A stretch of DNA of 64,000 bases from the NCBI GenBank assembly GCA_014193115.1, contig BJHQ01000015.1, forward strand, positions 58,362-122,361, written 5' to 3'. The DNA comes from Planctomycetota bacterium. Its GTDB lineage: Bacteria; Planctomycetota; UBA11346. Shown here piece by piece: positions 36,855-45,973 of the stretch. The translations under genes were made by a program, and so were the position numbers. The stretch's first letter is position 1; every line of letters starts with the position of its first letter. Under the pieces are notes generated by a model that was given only the letters and a program-made list of their open reading frames with translations, was not told the origin of the DNA and ran no database searches.

Positions 36855-39428
36855 ATGAATCCATCCGTAGCCGATCCGTCGACCTTGCTCACTGGCTTGG
36901 CCCAGGACGAGGCCCGCCGCCGCATGGACCAAGAGGGTGCAAATGTACTCCCGGCCCAAGAAAAGCGCGGCCTGTTCATCATCGCCTGGGAGGTGGTGAA
37001 GGAGCCGATGTTCCTGCTTTTGGTGGCGGCGGGAACGCTCTATCTGCTGATGGGGGAACCGGGTGACGCGGCGATGCTGCTTGGTTTCGTCTTCGTGGTC
37101 ATGGGCATCACCATCGTTCAGGAGCGCCGCACAGAGCGCTCGCTCGACGCCCTGCGTGACCTGTCGAGTCCGCAATCCTTGGTGATCCGCGATGGCGAGC
37201 GCAGACGCATTCCGGCCAAAGATCTGGTGCGTGGCGATCTGATCGTGCTGGCTGAGGGTGATCGTGTACCCGCCGACGCGGTGCTGCGCGACGGGCTCAA
37301 CATGTCGGCGGACGAGTCGCTGCTGACCGGCGAATCGGTGCCGGTCTCGAAAAAGCCGTCGGCGTCGGCCCAAGTGCTGGATGTGCCCGGCGGTGACGAT
37401 CTTCCGTCGGTATTTTCAGGCACCCTGATCACCGCCGGCCAAGGCATCGCTGAGGTGTTGGCCACCGGCCTGCGCTCGGAACTGGGCAAGATTGGTAAAG
37501 CGCTCAGTCAGGTGCAGCCGGAGCGCACCCTGCTCCAGATCGAAACCGGCCGGTTGGTGCGCTATCTCGCCATCCTCGGTCTGGTCCTGTGCGGCATCGT
37601 CGTTGTGGTCTACGCCCTGACCCGTGGCAGCGATGCGGCAAGTTGGAAGCAGGGATTCCTCGCCGGCATCACCATGGCCATGGCAACGCTGCCCGAGGAA
37701 CTCCCCGTCATTCTGACCATCTTCCTGGCGCTGGGCGCCTGGCGCATCTCGCGCAGCCGGGTGCTGACCCGGCGCATGCCGGCCATCGAAACACTGGGTG
37801 CGGCCACCGTGCTGTGCACCGACAAGACCGGCACCCTGACCCGCAACCAGATGACGGTGACTCGTATCCTCATCGGGGATCGGCAGATCGACCTAGAGCA
37901 GCACCAGGAGCAGGAGGGGGCCGATCAGCCTGCCGATGTCCAGGCATTATTGGACCTCGCCATCCTGGCCAGCAAGTCCGACCCCTTCGATCCTATGGAG
38001 CGCGCCATCCACGCAGCCGGATCGAAAGCGGCTCCGGGGATCGCTGAGCGCCATCCTGGCTGGAAGCTGGAACGGGAATATCCACTCACCCCGGAACTGC
38101 TCGCCGTCACCCAGGCCTGGAGCCGGGGCAGCGGTGAACCGTTGCTGGTGGCCTCGAAAGGCGCGCCTGAGGCCATCGCCGGGTTGTGCGGACTGTCCCC
38201 CGAACGGCGCAAAGCGCTGGAGCAGCAGGTCACCGCCTTGGCAGGCGAAGGGTTGCGCGTGCTGGGTGTCGCCAAAGCCGCAGTTCCCACCGGCAAGCTG
38301 CCGTCGCTCCACCACGACTTGCGTCTGGAGTTTGTCGGCCTCATCGGCCTCTCCGATCCGCTGCGCGCCAACGTGCCTGCGGCTGTGGCCGAGTGCCAGA
38401 CCGCTGGCATCCGTGTGATCATGATCACCGGCGACTACCCGGCGACCGCCCTGAGCATCGCCCGGCAGGCCGGCATCACCAACCATCGCGAGGTCATCAC
38501 CGGAGCTGAACTTGCGGGCATGACGGTCGAGGAACTATCCAAGCGCATTCGCACCGTGCAGGTCTTCGCCCGGGTCGTGCCCGCGCAGAAGCTGCGTATC
38601 GTCGAGGCGCTCAAGACCAACCGCGAAGTGGTGGCGATGACCGGCGATGGGGTGAACGATGCCCCGGCGCTGAAGGCGGCCCACATCGGCATCGCCATGG
38701 GCGGCCGCGGTACCGACGTGGCCCGCGAATCCGCCGCGCTCGTCCTGCTCGATGACGATTTCGCCTCGATCGTCGCGGCGGTGAAGATGGGCCGGCGCAT
38801 TTTTGATAACATCAAGAAGGCCATCGCCTTCACCTTCGCAGTCCATGTGCCGATCGCCGGACTGTCGATGCTGCCGGTGTTCATCCCGAGTTGGCCGCTG
38901 TTGCTGCTGCCGGTCCACATCGTCTTCCTGGAACTGGTGATCGACCCGTCCTGCACGCTGATCTACGAGGCGGAGCAAGCCGAAAAGGACATCATGAGCC
39001 GTCCGCCGCGCGATCCGGGCGAGCGGCTGTTTTCGTGGAAGAGCCTCGCGCTCAGCCTGATGCAGGGCATGAGCGTCCTGGCGGTCTGCGTCGGCATTTT
39101 TTATTACTCCAAGACCGACCACGGCGACGATGCGGCTCGCGCCCTGACATTCACCGCCCTGGTGACCTCCTTCATTGCCATCATCGTCACCAACCGGTCG
39201 TGGTCGATTAGTCTACTCGGCATCCTGCGGACTCCGAACGCAGCGCAGTGGTGGGTGGTGCTGGGCACCATCGCTTCACTGACGTTGGTGCTCTGCCTGC
39301 CCGTGGCCCGGAATCTCTTCCACTTCGCTCCGCTGCATGCGTTGGATCTGACCATCGCAGTCAGCGCGGGACTGCTCTGCGTCGGATGGATCGAGATCCT
39401 CAAGTACGTCCGCCGTCGTCGCACCTGA
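36855..39428 (+). CDS. Cation-translocating P-type ATPase (P2-like)
   Basis: The 857-aa membrane protein has all P-type motifs: actuator loop LLTGESVPVSKK, phosphorylation site CTDKTGTLTRNQMT, and hinge VVAMTGDGVNDAPALKAAHIG. TM4 carries MATLPEELPVILT instead of the PEGLP of SERCA-type pumps. The N-terminus (ARRRMDQEGANVLP) is the cation-ATPase N domain. Ion specificity cannot be read from the sequence; Ca2+ or another divalent or monovalent cation is possible. ATG 36855 is selected over an upstream in-frame ATG in non-homologous sequence. It is island cargo. Confidence 0.93.
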   Translation: MNPSVADPSTLLTGLAQDEARRRMDQEGANVLPAQEKRGLFIIAWEVVKEPMFLLLVAAGTLYLLMGEPGDAAMLLGFVFVVMGITIVQERRTERSLDALRDLSSPQSLVIRDGERRRIPAKDLVRGDLIVLAEGDRVPADAVLRDGLNMSADESLLTGESVPVSKKPSASAQVLDVPGGDDLPSVFSGTLITAGQGIAEVLATGLRSELGKIGKALSQVQPERTLLQIETGRLVRYLAILGLVLCGIVVVVYALTRGSDAASWKQGFLAGITMAMATLPEELPVILTIFLALGAWRISRSRVLTRRMPAIETLGAATVLCTDKTGTLTRNQMTVTRILIGDRQIDLEQHQEQEGADQPADVQALLDLAILASKSDPFDPMERAIHAAGSKAAPGIAERHPGWKLEREYPLTPELLAVTQAWSRGSGEPLLVASKGAPEAIAGLCGLSPERRKALEQQVTALAGEGLRVLGVAKAAVPTGKLPSLHHDLRLEFVGLIGLSDPLRANVPAAVAECQTAGIRVIMITGDYPATALSIARQAGITNHREVITGAELAGMTVEELSKRIRTVQVFARVVPAQKLRIVEALKTNREVVAMTGDGVNDAPALKAAHIGIAMGGRGTDVARESAALVLLDDDFASIVAAVKMGRRIFDNIKKAIAFTFAVHVPIAGLSMLPVFIPSWPLLLLPVHIVFLELVIDPSCTLIYEAEQAEKDIMSRPPRDPGERLFSWKSLALSLMQGMSVLAVCVGIFYYSKTDHGDDAARALTFTALVTSFIAIIVTNRSWSISLLGILRTPNAAQWWVVLGTIASLTLVLCLPVARNLFHFAPLHALDLTIAVSAGLLCVGWIEILKYVRRRRT

Positions 39429-39572
39429 GACCCTTCCGGGCCTTGCAGGATTCCGAATCGGCGCACAAGCAACTTGCAGGCAAAGATCCGGCAGCCATTA
39501 AAAAATCTCCTAGAAATGATTTCGTTGAGCCCTCCACGAGCCGCGTAACGATCACCGGAATACCAGTCGCCG

Positions 39573-41465
39573 TCACGACTGGCTGAACTGGTGCTCCACC
39601 ATGGTCCGGTATCGGCCACGCTGTTCCATGAGTTCATTGTGATTGCCGCGTTCGACCAGGATGCCACGGTCCAGAACCAGGATCAGATCAGCCTGGGCGA
39701 TGGTGGAGAGCCGGTGGGCGATGACAAAGGTCGTCCGACCTTTGAGCAGTTCGCCGAGGCTTGCTTGGATCAAACGTTCGCTCTCGGTATCGAGGTGGCT
39801 GGTTGCCTCGTCGAGGATCAGGATCGCTGGATCGGCAAGGAGTGCCCGGGCAATGGACAGCCGTTGACGTTGGCCGCCGCTGAGCTTCACCCCGCGTTCG
39901 CCAATGCAGGTCCCATAGGCTTCGGGCAGACGCAGGATGAATTCTTCAGCATTGGCCCGCCGGGCGGCATCGTGGACCTCGGACTCAGTCGCCTCGCGCC
40001 GGGGATAGGCGATGTTCTCGCTGATGGTGCCATCGAAAAGAAAGGTTTCCTGCTGGACGATGGCGATGCGGGAGCGGTACGAGCCCAAGCGCAGGTCGCG
40101 CAAGTCAATGCCATCCAGCGTGATCCTCCCATCGGTGGGGTCGTGGAAGCGGGCCAGCAAGTCGGTCATCGTGGTTTTGCCAGAACCGCTGGGGCCCACT
40201 AAAGCCACGGTTGATCCCCCGCGCACGTGAAGGTCGATCCGCTCTAACACCCGCACGTCGGCGCGATAGGCGAATGAAACGTTTTCAAAGCGCAGCTCGT
40301 TGACGGTGGGCGACGCCTCCACAGCGCCAGGACGATCGGGTTTTTCGGCCGGCTTGTCGAGCAGTTCGAAGACCCGTTCCATGGCGGCCAGCCCCCGCTG
40401 GGTTTCGCTGATGGAATTGACGATCGCGAGTACTGGATCCATCAGGCGCAGGGCGAGGCCGATGAAGGCCATGACCACTCCCAGCGTTGCATGGCCGTGG
40501 ATCACGAGGAGACCGCCAATACACAGGATCCCAACGGTGGTCAGGGGCATGACCAGTTCCCACACCAGGCCGATGGTACCCTGGGTGGTGGTCGCGAGGA
40601 GTTGCTTGCGCAAAACCGTGTGGTGGCCCACGGCATAGGTCAATTCCTCGCGTTTTTCCCGACGAAAGGTGCGAACCACCCGCAGGCCTGCCAATGCTTC
40701 GCCAACTCGGCCGTCAATCTCCTGGCGATCCTGGCCCATGCTCCGCCAAATCGGCCGGATGCGGCGAATCCAATGGGCCTGGAGGAACATGATCGGCGGT
40801 AAGGCGATGACGGATACCAAGGCGATGCGCCAGTTGAGCCCGAACATCAGGCCCAAGGTGAGCAGGAGACGGATCGCCGCCAGCACTGGGTTCATGAAGC
40901 CGCTTTGGACCAAGCCGGTGGTGCTGTCCACGTCGGTCGAGAGACGACTGAGCACACCGCCGGTTTTAAGCGACTCATCGTCGGACAAAGGAAGGTGCAG
41001 AACCAGGCCAAACAGCCGGCTCCTGAGGTCGAACGCCAGGAGACCGTTGAGACGGGTCGTACGAATGCTCCGATACAGGCTGACCAGGCTGCCAAACAGG
41101 AAAAGAGGCAGAGCGACCAGGGCCCAAAAGATCAGGGATGATTCCTTGAGCTCAGGACTGAGATCCGGGTTGAGGATGACCCCGTCCACGAGATGGATCT
41201 GCACCAACGGCCAGACCAAGTCGATGAGGATGCCCACCAGTGCCAGTAACATGATGAACGCCAAAGACCAGCGTCGAGGCCAGACCCATTCGCAATAGCG
41301 GCGGACGCTGGTCTTTTTGCGGAGCGGATCAGCCGGCTTCAAGTCAGGGGCTGGCGGGTTTGCCTTGTTGGAATCTGGTGAAGGATCCGTTCGGTCTGCG
41401 ATATCAACCGTCTGACGGAGACTATCGCGGAAGGCCTGGAATCGCCCGCGTGAAGTGTCGGCCAT
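39573..41465 (-). CDS. ABC exporter, fused permease and ATPase (MsbA/MDR type)
   Basis: The 630-aa half-transporter has six membrane helices (~70-370) followed by a nucleotide-binding domain: Walker A ALVGPSGSGKTTM, Q-loop IVQQETFLF, signature KLSGGQRQRLSIARALL, Walker B AILILDEATSHLD and H-loop FVIAHRLSTI. It works as a homodimer or with a partner; a single copy here suggests a homodimer. The N-terminal ~55 residues are hydrophilic and non-conserved. Substrate unknown. Convergent with the P-type ATPase. Confidence 0.95.
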   Translation of the reverse strand: MADTSRGRFQAFRDSLRQTVDIADRTDPSPDSNKANPPAPDLKPADPLRKKTSVRRYCEWVWPRRWSLAFIMLLALVGILIDLVWPLVQIHLVDGVILNPDLSPELKESSLIFWALVALPLFLFGSLVSLYRSIRTTRLNGLLAFDLRSRLFGLVLHLPLSDDESLKTGGVLSRLSTDVDSTTGLVQSGFMNPVLAAIRLLLTLGLMFGLNWRIALVSVIALPPIMFLQAHWIRRIRPIWRSMGQDRQEIDGRVGEALAGLRVVRTFRREKREELTYAVGHHTVLRKQLLATTTQGTIGLVWELVMPLTTVGILCIGGLLVIHGHATLGVVMAFIGLALRLMDPVLAIVNSISETQRGLAAMERVFELLDKPAEKPDRPGAVEASPTVNELRFENVSFAYRADVRVLERIDLHVRGGSTVALVGPSGSGKTTMTDLLARFHDPTDGRITLDGIDLRDLRLGSYRSRIAIVQQETFLFDGTISENIAYPRREATESEVHDAARRANAEEFILRLPEAYGTCIGERGVKLSGGQRQRLSIARALLADPAILILDEATSHLDTESERLIQASLGELLKGRTTFVIAHRLSTIAQADLILVLDRGILVERGNHNELMEQRGRYRTMVEHQFSQS

Positions 41466-41534
41466 GGTTGAAAGACCGGAAATGATGTGGAAGAGTCAGA
41501 AAGTGCTGAGCACGATCATCGACGAAGCGTCTGC

Positions 41535-41735
41535 TCAATGCGATGTGCGAAGGAATCCGAATCCACTGACAGCGATCAGCACCACGCCGCCGATCAGCAT
41601 CCAAACGGATTTGTCGGTTGGTGAACCGGTGAAAAATCTGGAAACGCTTGATGAAAACGAGTCCATGGCCATGAGACCGAAGATGGCGAGGGCGATCCCG
41701 GCAATGAGCAGGATCAGGGATGCGGCTTTATTCAT
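41535..41735 (-). CDS. DUF3185-family small membrane protein
   Basis: The 66-aa protein has two membrane helices separated by the conserved loop RFFTGSPTDKSVWMLIGG, which I recognise as DUF3185. Members commonly occur with envelope or osmotic stress genes. Function unknown. Downstream of the BON gene on the same strand. Confidence 0.85.
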   Translation of the reverse strand: MNKAASLILLIAGIALAIFGLMAMDSFSSSVSRFFTGSPTDKSVWMLIGGVVLIAVSGFGFLRTSH

Positions 41736-41837
41736 GGTATCACTCCGGGGTGGTGGTTTCGATGCGGCTGAACATAATACTTATCCATAACCCATATCTA
41801 CATACGAAGGACAACATCGAATCAGTACACACGACCC

Positions 41838-41898
41838 GAAAATGCCCCTACGAACCGGTATCAGGAATGGATTCCGTTTGGGGTCGAGAGGCATTTTC
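41838..41898. other. Nested inverted repeat, possible structured RNA
   Basis: GAAAATGCC (41838-41846) and GGCATTTTC (41890-41898) are perfect reverse complements. Inside them lie a GGAAT/ATTCC hairpin and CCCC/GGGG arms. It sits in the ~260-bp gap upstream of the DUF3185 gene and downstream of the BON gene, both on the minus strand, so it could be a terminator or a 5'-leader structure. No known RNA family recognised. Confidence 0.35.
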
Positions 41899-42075
41899 AG
41901 GCAGAACCGTGTGAGGATGCTGGCAAGTGAAGAACAGGTACCCGGTGGATCTCTACGCTGTTCAACAAGCTTCATTCGCCATGGCAGGCTGGGCTCACGG
42001 AGTCGGTTGGCGGACCGCGAGCTGATCATCAACGCTCCGGACATTGGCTGGCTGATGAGCCATGGCCACAATGCG

Positions 42076-42468
42076 TCACCGTTCATCAAAGGATTCAACC
42101 GGGCCGCGCAGCGTCACGGCTCCGTCACGGGTGATGATCTTGACGTTGCGACCATTTATCGAGAGATTCTTCTCATCGGTCACCAGCCTGCGGATATCGC
42201 GAGTTATTGTAACATCACTCGCGCTGTTCCCTTGGTCCAGCGGCGTCACTGATCCGCTGTTCCGATCGGCCGCGTTCTGACCTGAATTATCTACCGCTCG
42301 CGTATCATGACTGGAGTCCTCAGTGACCTTGGCCTGATCGCTGGTGGCACGATTGAGCTCTGCCTCGTCGTGAGAAGTCCGATCATCATGGGTGCATCCA
42401 CTCAGGACAAGGACCGCCAGGGACAGTGTCAGGGTGGTGGGAATGGATAGGATGGTTGCGATATGCAT
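42076..42468 (-). CDS. BON-domain lipoprotein interrupted by an in-frame TGA
   Basis: The 130-aa product starts with a lipoprotein signal (lipobox VLSGC), a Ser/Asp-rich linker, then the first part of a BON domain (ITRDIRRLVTDE... VKIITRDGAVTLRGPVES). The ORF stops at TGA (42076-42078) in mid-domain. Reading on in the same frame gives RIVAMAHQPANVRSVDDQL, exactly the missing half of a BON domain, ending at 41995. So the gene carries a nonsense codon, or the TGA is read through. It lies 10 bp downstream of the YflT-like gene, presumably one operon. Confidence 0.75.
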   Translation of the reverse strand: MHIATILSIPTTLTLSLAVLVLSGCTHDDRTSHDEAELNRATSDQAKVTEDSSHDTRAVDNSGQNAADRNSGSVTPLDQGNSASDVTITRDIRRLVTDEKNLSINGRNVKIITRDGAVTLRGPVESFDER

Positions 42469-42478
42469 GAGGGATTTT

Positions 42479-43096
42479 TCAGGGTGCGATGATGGTCGTG
42501 GCATGATCGGAGGTATTGCTGGCTTTCGCAGCGCGGGCGGGGGCGCGGGTGGCGTTGGGACCAACGTTCTTGGAATCGCTGGGTACCGAGGCCTCGCTGG
42601 AACTGGCAATGTCCTCAGCTCCTTCGTCCGTGAAGATTCGTTTCACGGTGGCGATCTGGTCGCCATTGGTCGAGTGCACCGAGATGAGGATTCGTCCCTG
42701 ATGGATTTTTCCTTCATATCGCTTGGCTTCATATTCAGGCATACCCATGCCGATGAGGGCACCGCTGATGCCACCGACGGCAGCTCCAACTGCCGCGCCG
42801 CTGAGTGCCGCAAGGATGGGGCCGGCGGCGATAAAAGGACCGACGCCGGGAATGGCGAGGCTGCCAATGCCGATCAGCCAGCCCAGCGTTCCGCCAACGA
42901 GTCCACCGGCACTCACGCCGACCGCGGTACCTTCAGGCGCCTTGGTGTTCTTCTCATGGGCGAAATCACGGCTCGTGCCTTGGTCGGGAAAGAGAACAGA
43001 AACGTCATCGGACTCGAACGATGCTTCACGCAGACGGTCGACGATGCGTTTGGTTTGGGCTTCGGTGGTAGCGAGGCAGTAGACTGATGTGGCCAT
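42479..43096 (-). CDS. YflT-like general stress protein with Gly-rich hydrophobic core
   Basis: The 205-aa protein opens with an N-terminal domain like general stress protein 17M/YflT (SVYCLATTEAQTKRIVDRLR... DDVSVLFPD). A ~60-residue Gly/Ala-rich hydrophobic stretch of glycine-zipper type follows, then ISVHSTNGDQIATVKRIFTD. It could be membrane-associated. The ATG at 43096 has AGGAAC upstream and matches the family start. Partner of the BON lipoprotein; the pairing resembles stress-response islands of soil bacteria. Confidence 0.75.
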   Translation of the reverse strand: MATSVYCLATTEAQTKRIVDRLREASFESDDVSVLFPDQGTSRDFAHEKNTKAPEGTAVGVSAGGLVGGTLGWLIGIGSLAIPGVGPFIAAGPILAALSGAAVGAAVGGISGALIGMGMPEYEAKRYEGKIHQGRILISVHSTNGDQIATVKRIFTDEGAEDIASSSEASVPSDSKNVGPNATRAPARAAKASNTSDHATTIIAP

Positions 43097-43434
43097 TGGA
43101 TGGTTCCTGGTGGTTGCCGGTTGCTGATTCGGTCGACTATCCGACATGAATAGTCGAGGGGATCGGCACCTGTATTGCAAGCAGTGTGCCAGGCCATGAT
43201 GCATTGAAAATACTTGGCATTTTTCAAGTCAGTCAATGTATCCCGTGCATATTAATCATCTGAATGGCAGGAATGCGTGCGGAATGCAGGACCCTGATCA
43301 TATGGATGCCTGGAAACCTTGTAGAATCAGCTATTGAGCACGACCTTTCGGTTGGCATGTGTGTCGCTCGGCATCTGTCGTGGCACGCCCGTTGCCGTGT
43401 TCATATCCATACGGCACCCCTGCCGAGGTATCTC
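43097..43434. other. Divergent intergenic region, no gene seen
   Basis: This 338-bp stretch lies between the minus-strand stress operon and the plus-strand PKD-repeat gene. It is locally AT-rich around 43205-43260, which fits promoter sequence. The plus-strand frame of the next gene is open back to 43264 but lacks a signal peptide in that part. No RNA gene recognised. Confidence 0.4.
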
Positions 43435-44802
43435 ATGTATCTTCCCCATGTTTCGCACCTGATCCTGTTCACCACACTTATCGGAAGCGTGATCGGGGCG
43501 GACATCAATCATGCTCCAGTCGTCAATGCTGGTCCCGACCTGACCATCACCCTGCCGGACACGGCCTCGCTCAATGGGCTGGTGGTCGATGATGACCTTC
43601 CCATCGGAGCGGCCTTGACCTTCGCCTGGACCGTGGTGAGCGGACCTGCAACAGTATCGTTCGGCTCGCCGGACAGCGTGTCCACCTCGGCCGCCTTCTC
43701 AAAGGCAGGCGCCTACGTCTTGGAGCTGCGCAGCAGCGATGGCGACCTGACCGGCGTCGACCAGGTCCTGATCACGGTCATCACCGCCGGCACCGTGAAC
43801 CAGCCTCCCGTGGTCAGCGCCGGTCCTGACCAGACCGTGGTCGCTCCAGCCGTCATCACGCTAAACGGTGCGGTCTCGGACGACGGTCTGCCCGCCGGAG
43901 GGCCTGCCACACACGGCTGGACCCTGGTCAGCGGTCCCGGCACCATCGACTTGACCATGCCGACAAGCCTCAACCCCGTGCTGACCATCGGGACGCCGGG
44001 CGTCTATGTGCTACGACTGGACGCCAGCGACGGCTCCCTGACCTCCAGCGACCAGGTCACCATCGCGGTGACGCCGGGATCGACGACCAACCAGGCACCC
44101 GTGGTCGCGGCCGGTGGCGATCAGGCTGTCACCCTTCCCTCGGGCGGTACTGCCACCGCGACCGTCAGCGGGAGCGTGACCGATGACGGTCTGCCAGTTG
44201 GATCCACGGTGTCCACAACCTGGTCGCTGGTCGTTGGGCCCGGGTCGGTCTCCATCACGAGTCAGGGCAGCCTGGCCACGACCGTCACGTTCACCGTGGT
44301 CGGCACCTATGAGTTGCAACTGACCGCGAGCGACACCCTGTTGTCCGCCAGCGATCGGGTCCTGATCACCGTGTCGACGGGATCGACCGGCAATGGGGCT
44401 CCCTCGGTCTCGGCCGGGTCAGATCAGGTGATCAGCGCGCCAGGCAGCTGCACCCTCATCGGATTGGTCAGCGACGACGGCCTGCCGGGCGGCTCGCTGA
44501 GCCATCTCTGGTCGATGCAGAGCGGCCCAGGGGCGGTGACCATCGCCAGTCCAGGCTCAGAGATCACCACCGTGCAGTTCGCCCAGCTCGGAACCTATGT
44601 CATGCTGCTCAGCGCCAGCGATGGCGCCTTGACGGGCAGCGACCAAATGGTGGTGACGGTTGGTGTGGACAGCGGCGGCGGCTCAAGCGGAAGCGGCAGT
44701 TCAGACGGTGGATCGAATGGCGGCTGCGGATTCGGCGTGGGCGCCGCACTGGGCGCACTGGCGCTGTCCGGCCTGTTCCTGCGCCAGCGGCGCGCCTTGT
44801 GA
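43435..44802 (+). CDS. Secreted PKD/Ig-like repeat protein with C-terminal sorting signal
   Basis: The 455-aa protein has a signal peptide (MYLPHVSHLILFTTLIGSVIGA), then four tandem PKD/REJ-like beta domains of ~95 residues. Each opens with '(Q/H)(A/P)PVV-x-AG-x-D' and contains 'G-x-VSDDGLP' and 'Y-x-L-x-L-x-ASD'. The C-terminus is a Ser/Gly linker, Gly-Gly-Cys-Gly, a hydrophobic helix and Arg-Gln-Arg-Arg, a tripartite signal of the GlyGly-CTERM/MYXO-CTERM kind that directs processing and surface anchoring. The start has GAGGT 6 bp upstream. The role is probably adhesive or structural. Confidence 0.82.
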   Translation: MYLPHVSHLILFTTLIGSVIGADINHAPVVNAGPDLTITLPDTASLNGLVVDDDLPIGAALTFAWTVVSGPATVSFGSPDSVSTSAAFSKAGAYVLELRSSDGDLTGVDQVLITVITAGTVNQPPVVSAGPDQTVVAPAVITLNGAVSDDGLPAGGPATHGWTLVSGPGTIDLTMPTSLNPVLTIGTPGVYVLRLDASDGSLTSSDQVTIAVTPGSTTNQAPVVAAGGDQAVTLPSGGTATATVSGSVTDDGLPVGSTVSTTWSLVVGPGSVSITSQGSLATTVTFTVVGTYELQLTASDTLLSASDRVLITVSTGSTGNGAPSVSAGSDQVISAPGSCTLIGLVSDDGLPGGSLSHLWSMQSGPGAVTIASPGSEITTVQFAQLGTYVMLLSASDGALTGSDQMVVTVGVDSGGGSSGSGSSDGGSNGGCGFGVGAALGALALSGLFLRQRRAL

Positions 44803-45105
44803 GGCAAGCGGCAGACCACGGTCAGGCGACGGCGCAGGCACAAAGCAGATCAACGCACGAGTGATAGCTAAAATAATACCCGGCCGGCAGGGATCACCTG
44901 CCCGCCAATGCCTGGTGCTGATCGAATCGCGGCTGATGCCAGAGGTGTGCGGATCGCGCAGCAGTGGTTGCAGAAACATCAATACTTGGGCGTGATAGAC
45001 GCGATGGTGCACATTGGCTATGTCCCCGCCGTTACCCTGATGATCAGAATTGATCACGATTTTTATAGGGTGAGTGAAATTCCCTCGGCCGTCTTGGGGT
45101 GCCTT
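44803..45105. other. Right end of the island, no gene seen
   Basis: About 300 bp without a credible gene lie between the PKD protein and the right att repeat. A CTTGGGGTG string at 45093 resembles the tRNA-Pro anticodon loop but is not part of a foldable tRNA. Confidence 0.4.
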
Positions 45106-45121
45106 CTGTCGGTCCGACCAC
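45106..45121. repeat. Right attachment repeat (attR)
   Basis: CTGTCGGTCCGACCAC is an exact 16-bp copy of the tRNA-Pro 3' end at 35181-35196. Upstream of it the tRNA sequence is not preserved, as expected for an att remnant. Confidence 0.72.
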
Positions 45122-45166
45122 GAAAATCCTTGGTAAATGGTTCATTCCAGCCCACAGTTCACAGGC

Positions 45167-45946
45167 ATGCACGTACTTCCGAGCCTCTTCATCTCTCACG
45201 GGGCTCCGGATCTGCTTTTGCAGGACCTCCCAGCAAGCCGCTTTCTCCGAGCGCTTGGCCGAAGGTTGCCACGTCCCTCGGCCATCATCGTGGCCAGCGC
45301 CCATTGGACGACGACGGAAGTTGCCGTTGGATCTGGCGCATCGCCTGCAACTATTCACGATTTTACCGGATTCGCCCCTGAACTCTCGGCCATCCGGTAC
45401 CCCGCTTCGGGCGAACCCGCTCTGGCGGCACGCATGGTGGAAGACCTGAAGATCGCCGGAATCCCTGCGACCAGAGCGGAACGGGGATTCGATCATGGCG
45501 TCTGGGTGCCGTTGGCCCTCATGTTCCCGGCGGCGGACATTCCGGTTGTGGCCATGAGTGTTCAACCGGGTCGTGACGGAGCGCATCATCTGGCGGTTGG
45601 CGCCGTCCTCGCTGATCGACGGGCTGAAAACATTCTGGTGGTGGGCAGCGGAGCCATCACCCACAACCTTGGTGAAGTCGTCCCAGGCAGCACCGAGGCA
45701 CCGGAATGGGTCACCGCCTTTGACGACTGGGCGGTCGAACGCGCCTGCGCTGGTGATTCCAAGGCGCTGGCGGATTGGAGGCGTCAAGGGCCGCATGCCC
45801 GCCGGAACCATCCCACTCCCGAGCACTGGCTGCCATTCCTGGTCGCCCTGGGGGCCGGCGCTGGTTCTGGTCAAGTCCTGCACCGCAGCACGACCTGGGG
45901 AGTCCTGCGCATGACGGTGATGGGGTTCGGTTCCGAAATCGCCTAG
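45167..45946 (+). CDS. DODA-type (class III extradiol) aromatic ring-opening dioxygenase
   Basis: The 259-aa protein resembles the LigB/YgiD (4,5-DOPA dioxygenase) family. It has LPSLFISHGAPD near the start (metal-ligand His), a further His in ASAHWTT, GFDHGVWVPLALMFP and VVGSGAITHNLGE. These enzymes are single-domain and metal-dependent and open catechol rings; the natural substrate in bacteria is generally unknown. ATG 45167 matches the family N-terminus; an in-frame ATG at 45137 would add ten residues. It is the first gene beyond the island. Confidence 0.85.
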   Translation: MHVLPSLFISHGAPDLLLQDLPASRFLRALGRRLPRPSAIIVASAHWTTTEVAVGSGASPATIHDFTGFAPELSAIRYPASGEPALAARMVEDLKIAGIPATRAERGFDHGVWVPLALMFPAADIPVVAMSVQPGRDGAHHLAVGAVLADRRAENILVVGSGAITHNLGEVVPGSTEAPEWVTAFDDWAVERACAGDSKALADWRRQGPHARRNHPTPEHWLPFLVALGAGAGSGQVLHRSTTWGVLRMTVMGFGSEIA

Positions 45947-45973
45947 GCGGCCCATCGTTCGCACCAAGTCCGC

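Larger units (their letters stand above)
35181..45121. mobile_element. Genomic island integrated at tRNA-Pro (~9.9 kb)
   Basis: The 3' end of tRNA-Pro, CTGTCGGTCCGACCAC, is duplicated exactly at 45106-45121, and a truncated tyrosine recombinase lies just inside the left copy. This is the classic layout of an integrated element using a tRNA 3' end as att site. Cargo: two low-GC lipoproteins, a P-type ATPase, an ABC exporter, DUF3185, BON and YflT-like small proteins, and a PKD-repeat surface protein. The recombinase is broken, so the island is probably fixed. No replication or transfer genes were seen. Confidence 0.75.

Noticed and set aside
45093..45121. Second tRNA-Pro gene
   Set aside because: Only the 3' 16 bp and an isolated loop string match; no D-arm, anticodon stem or acceptor 5' strand.
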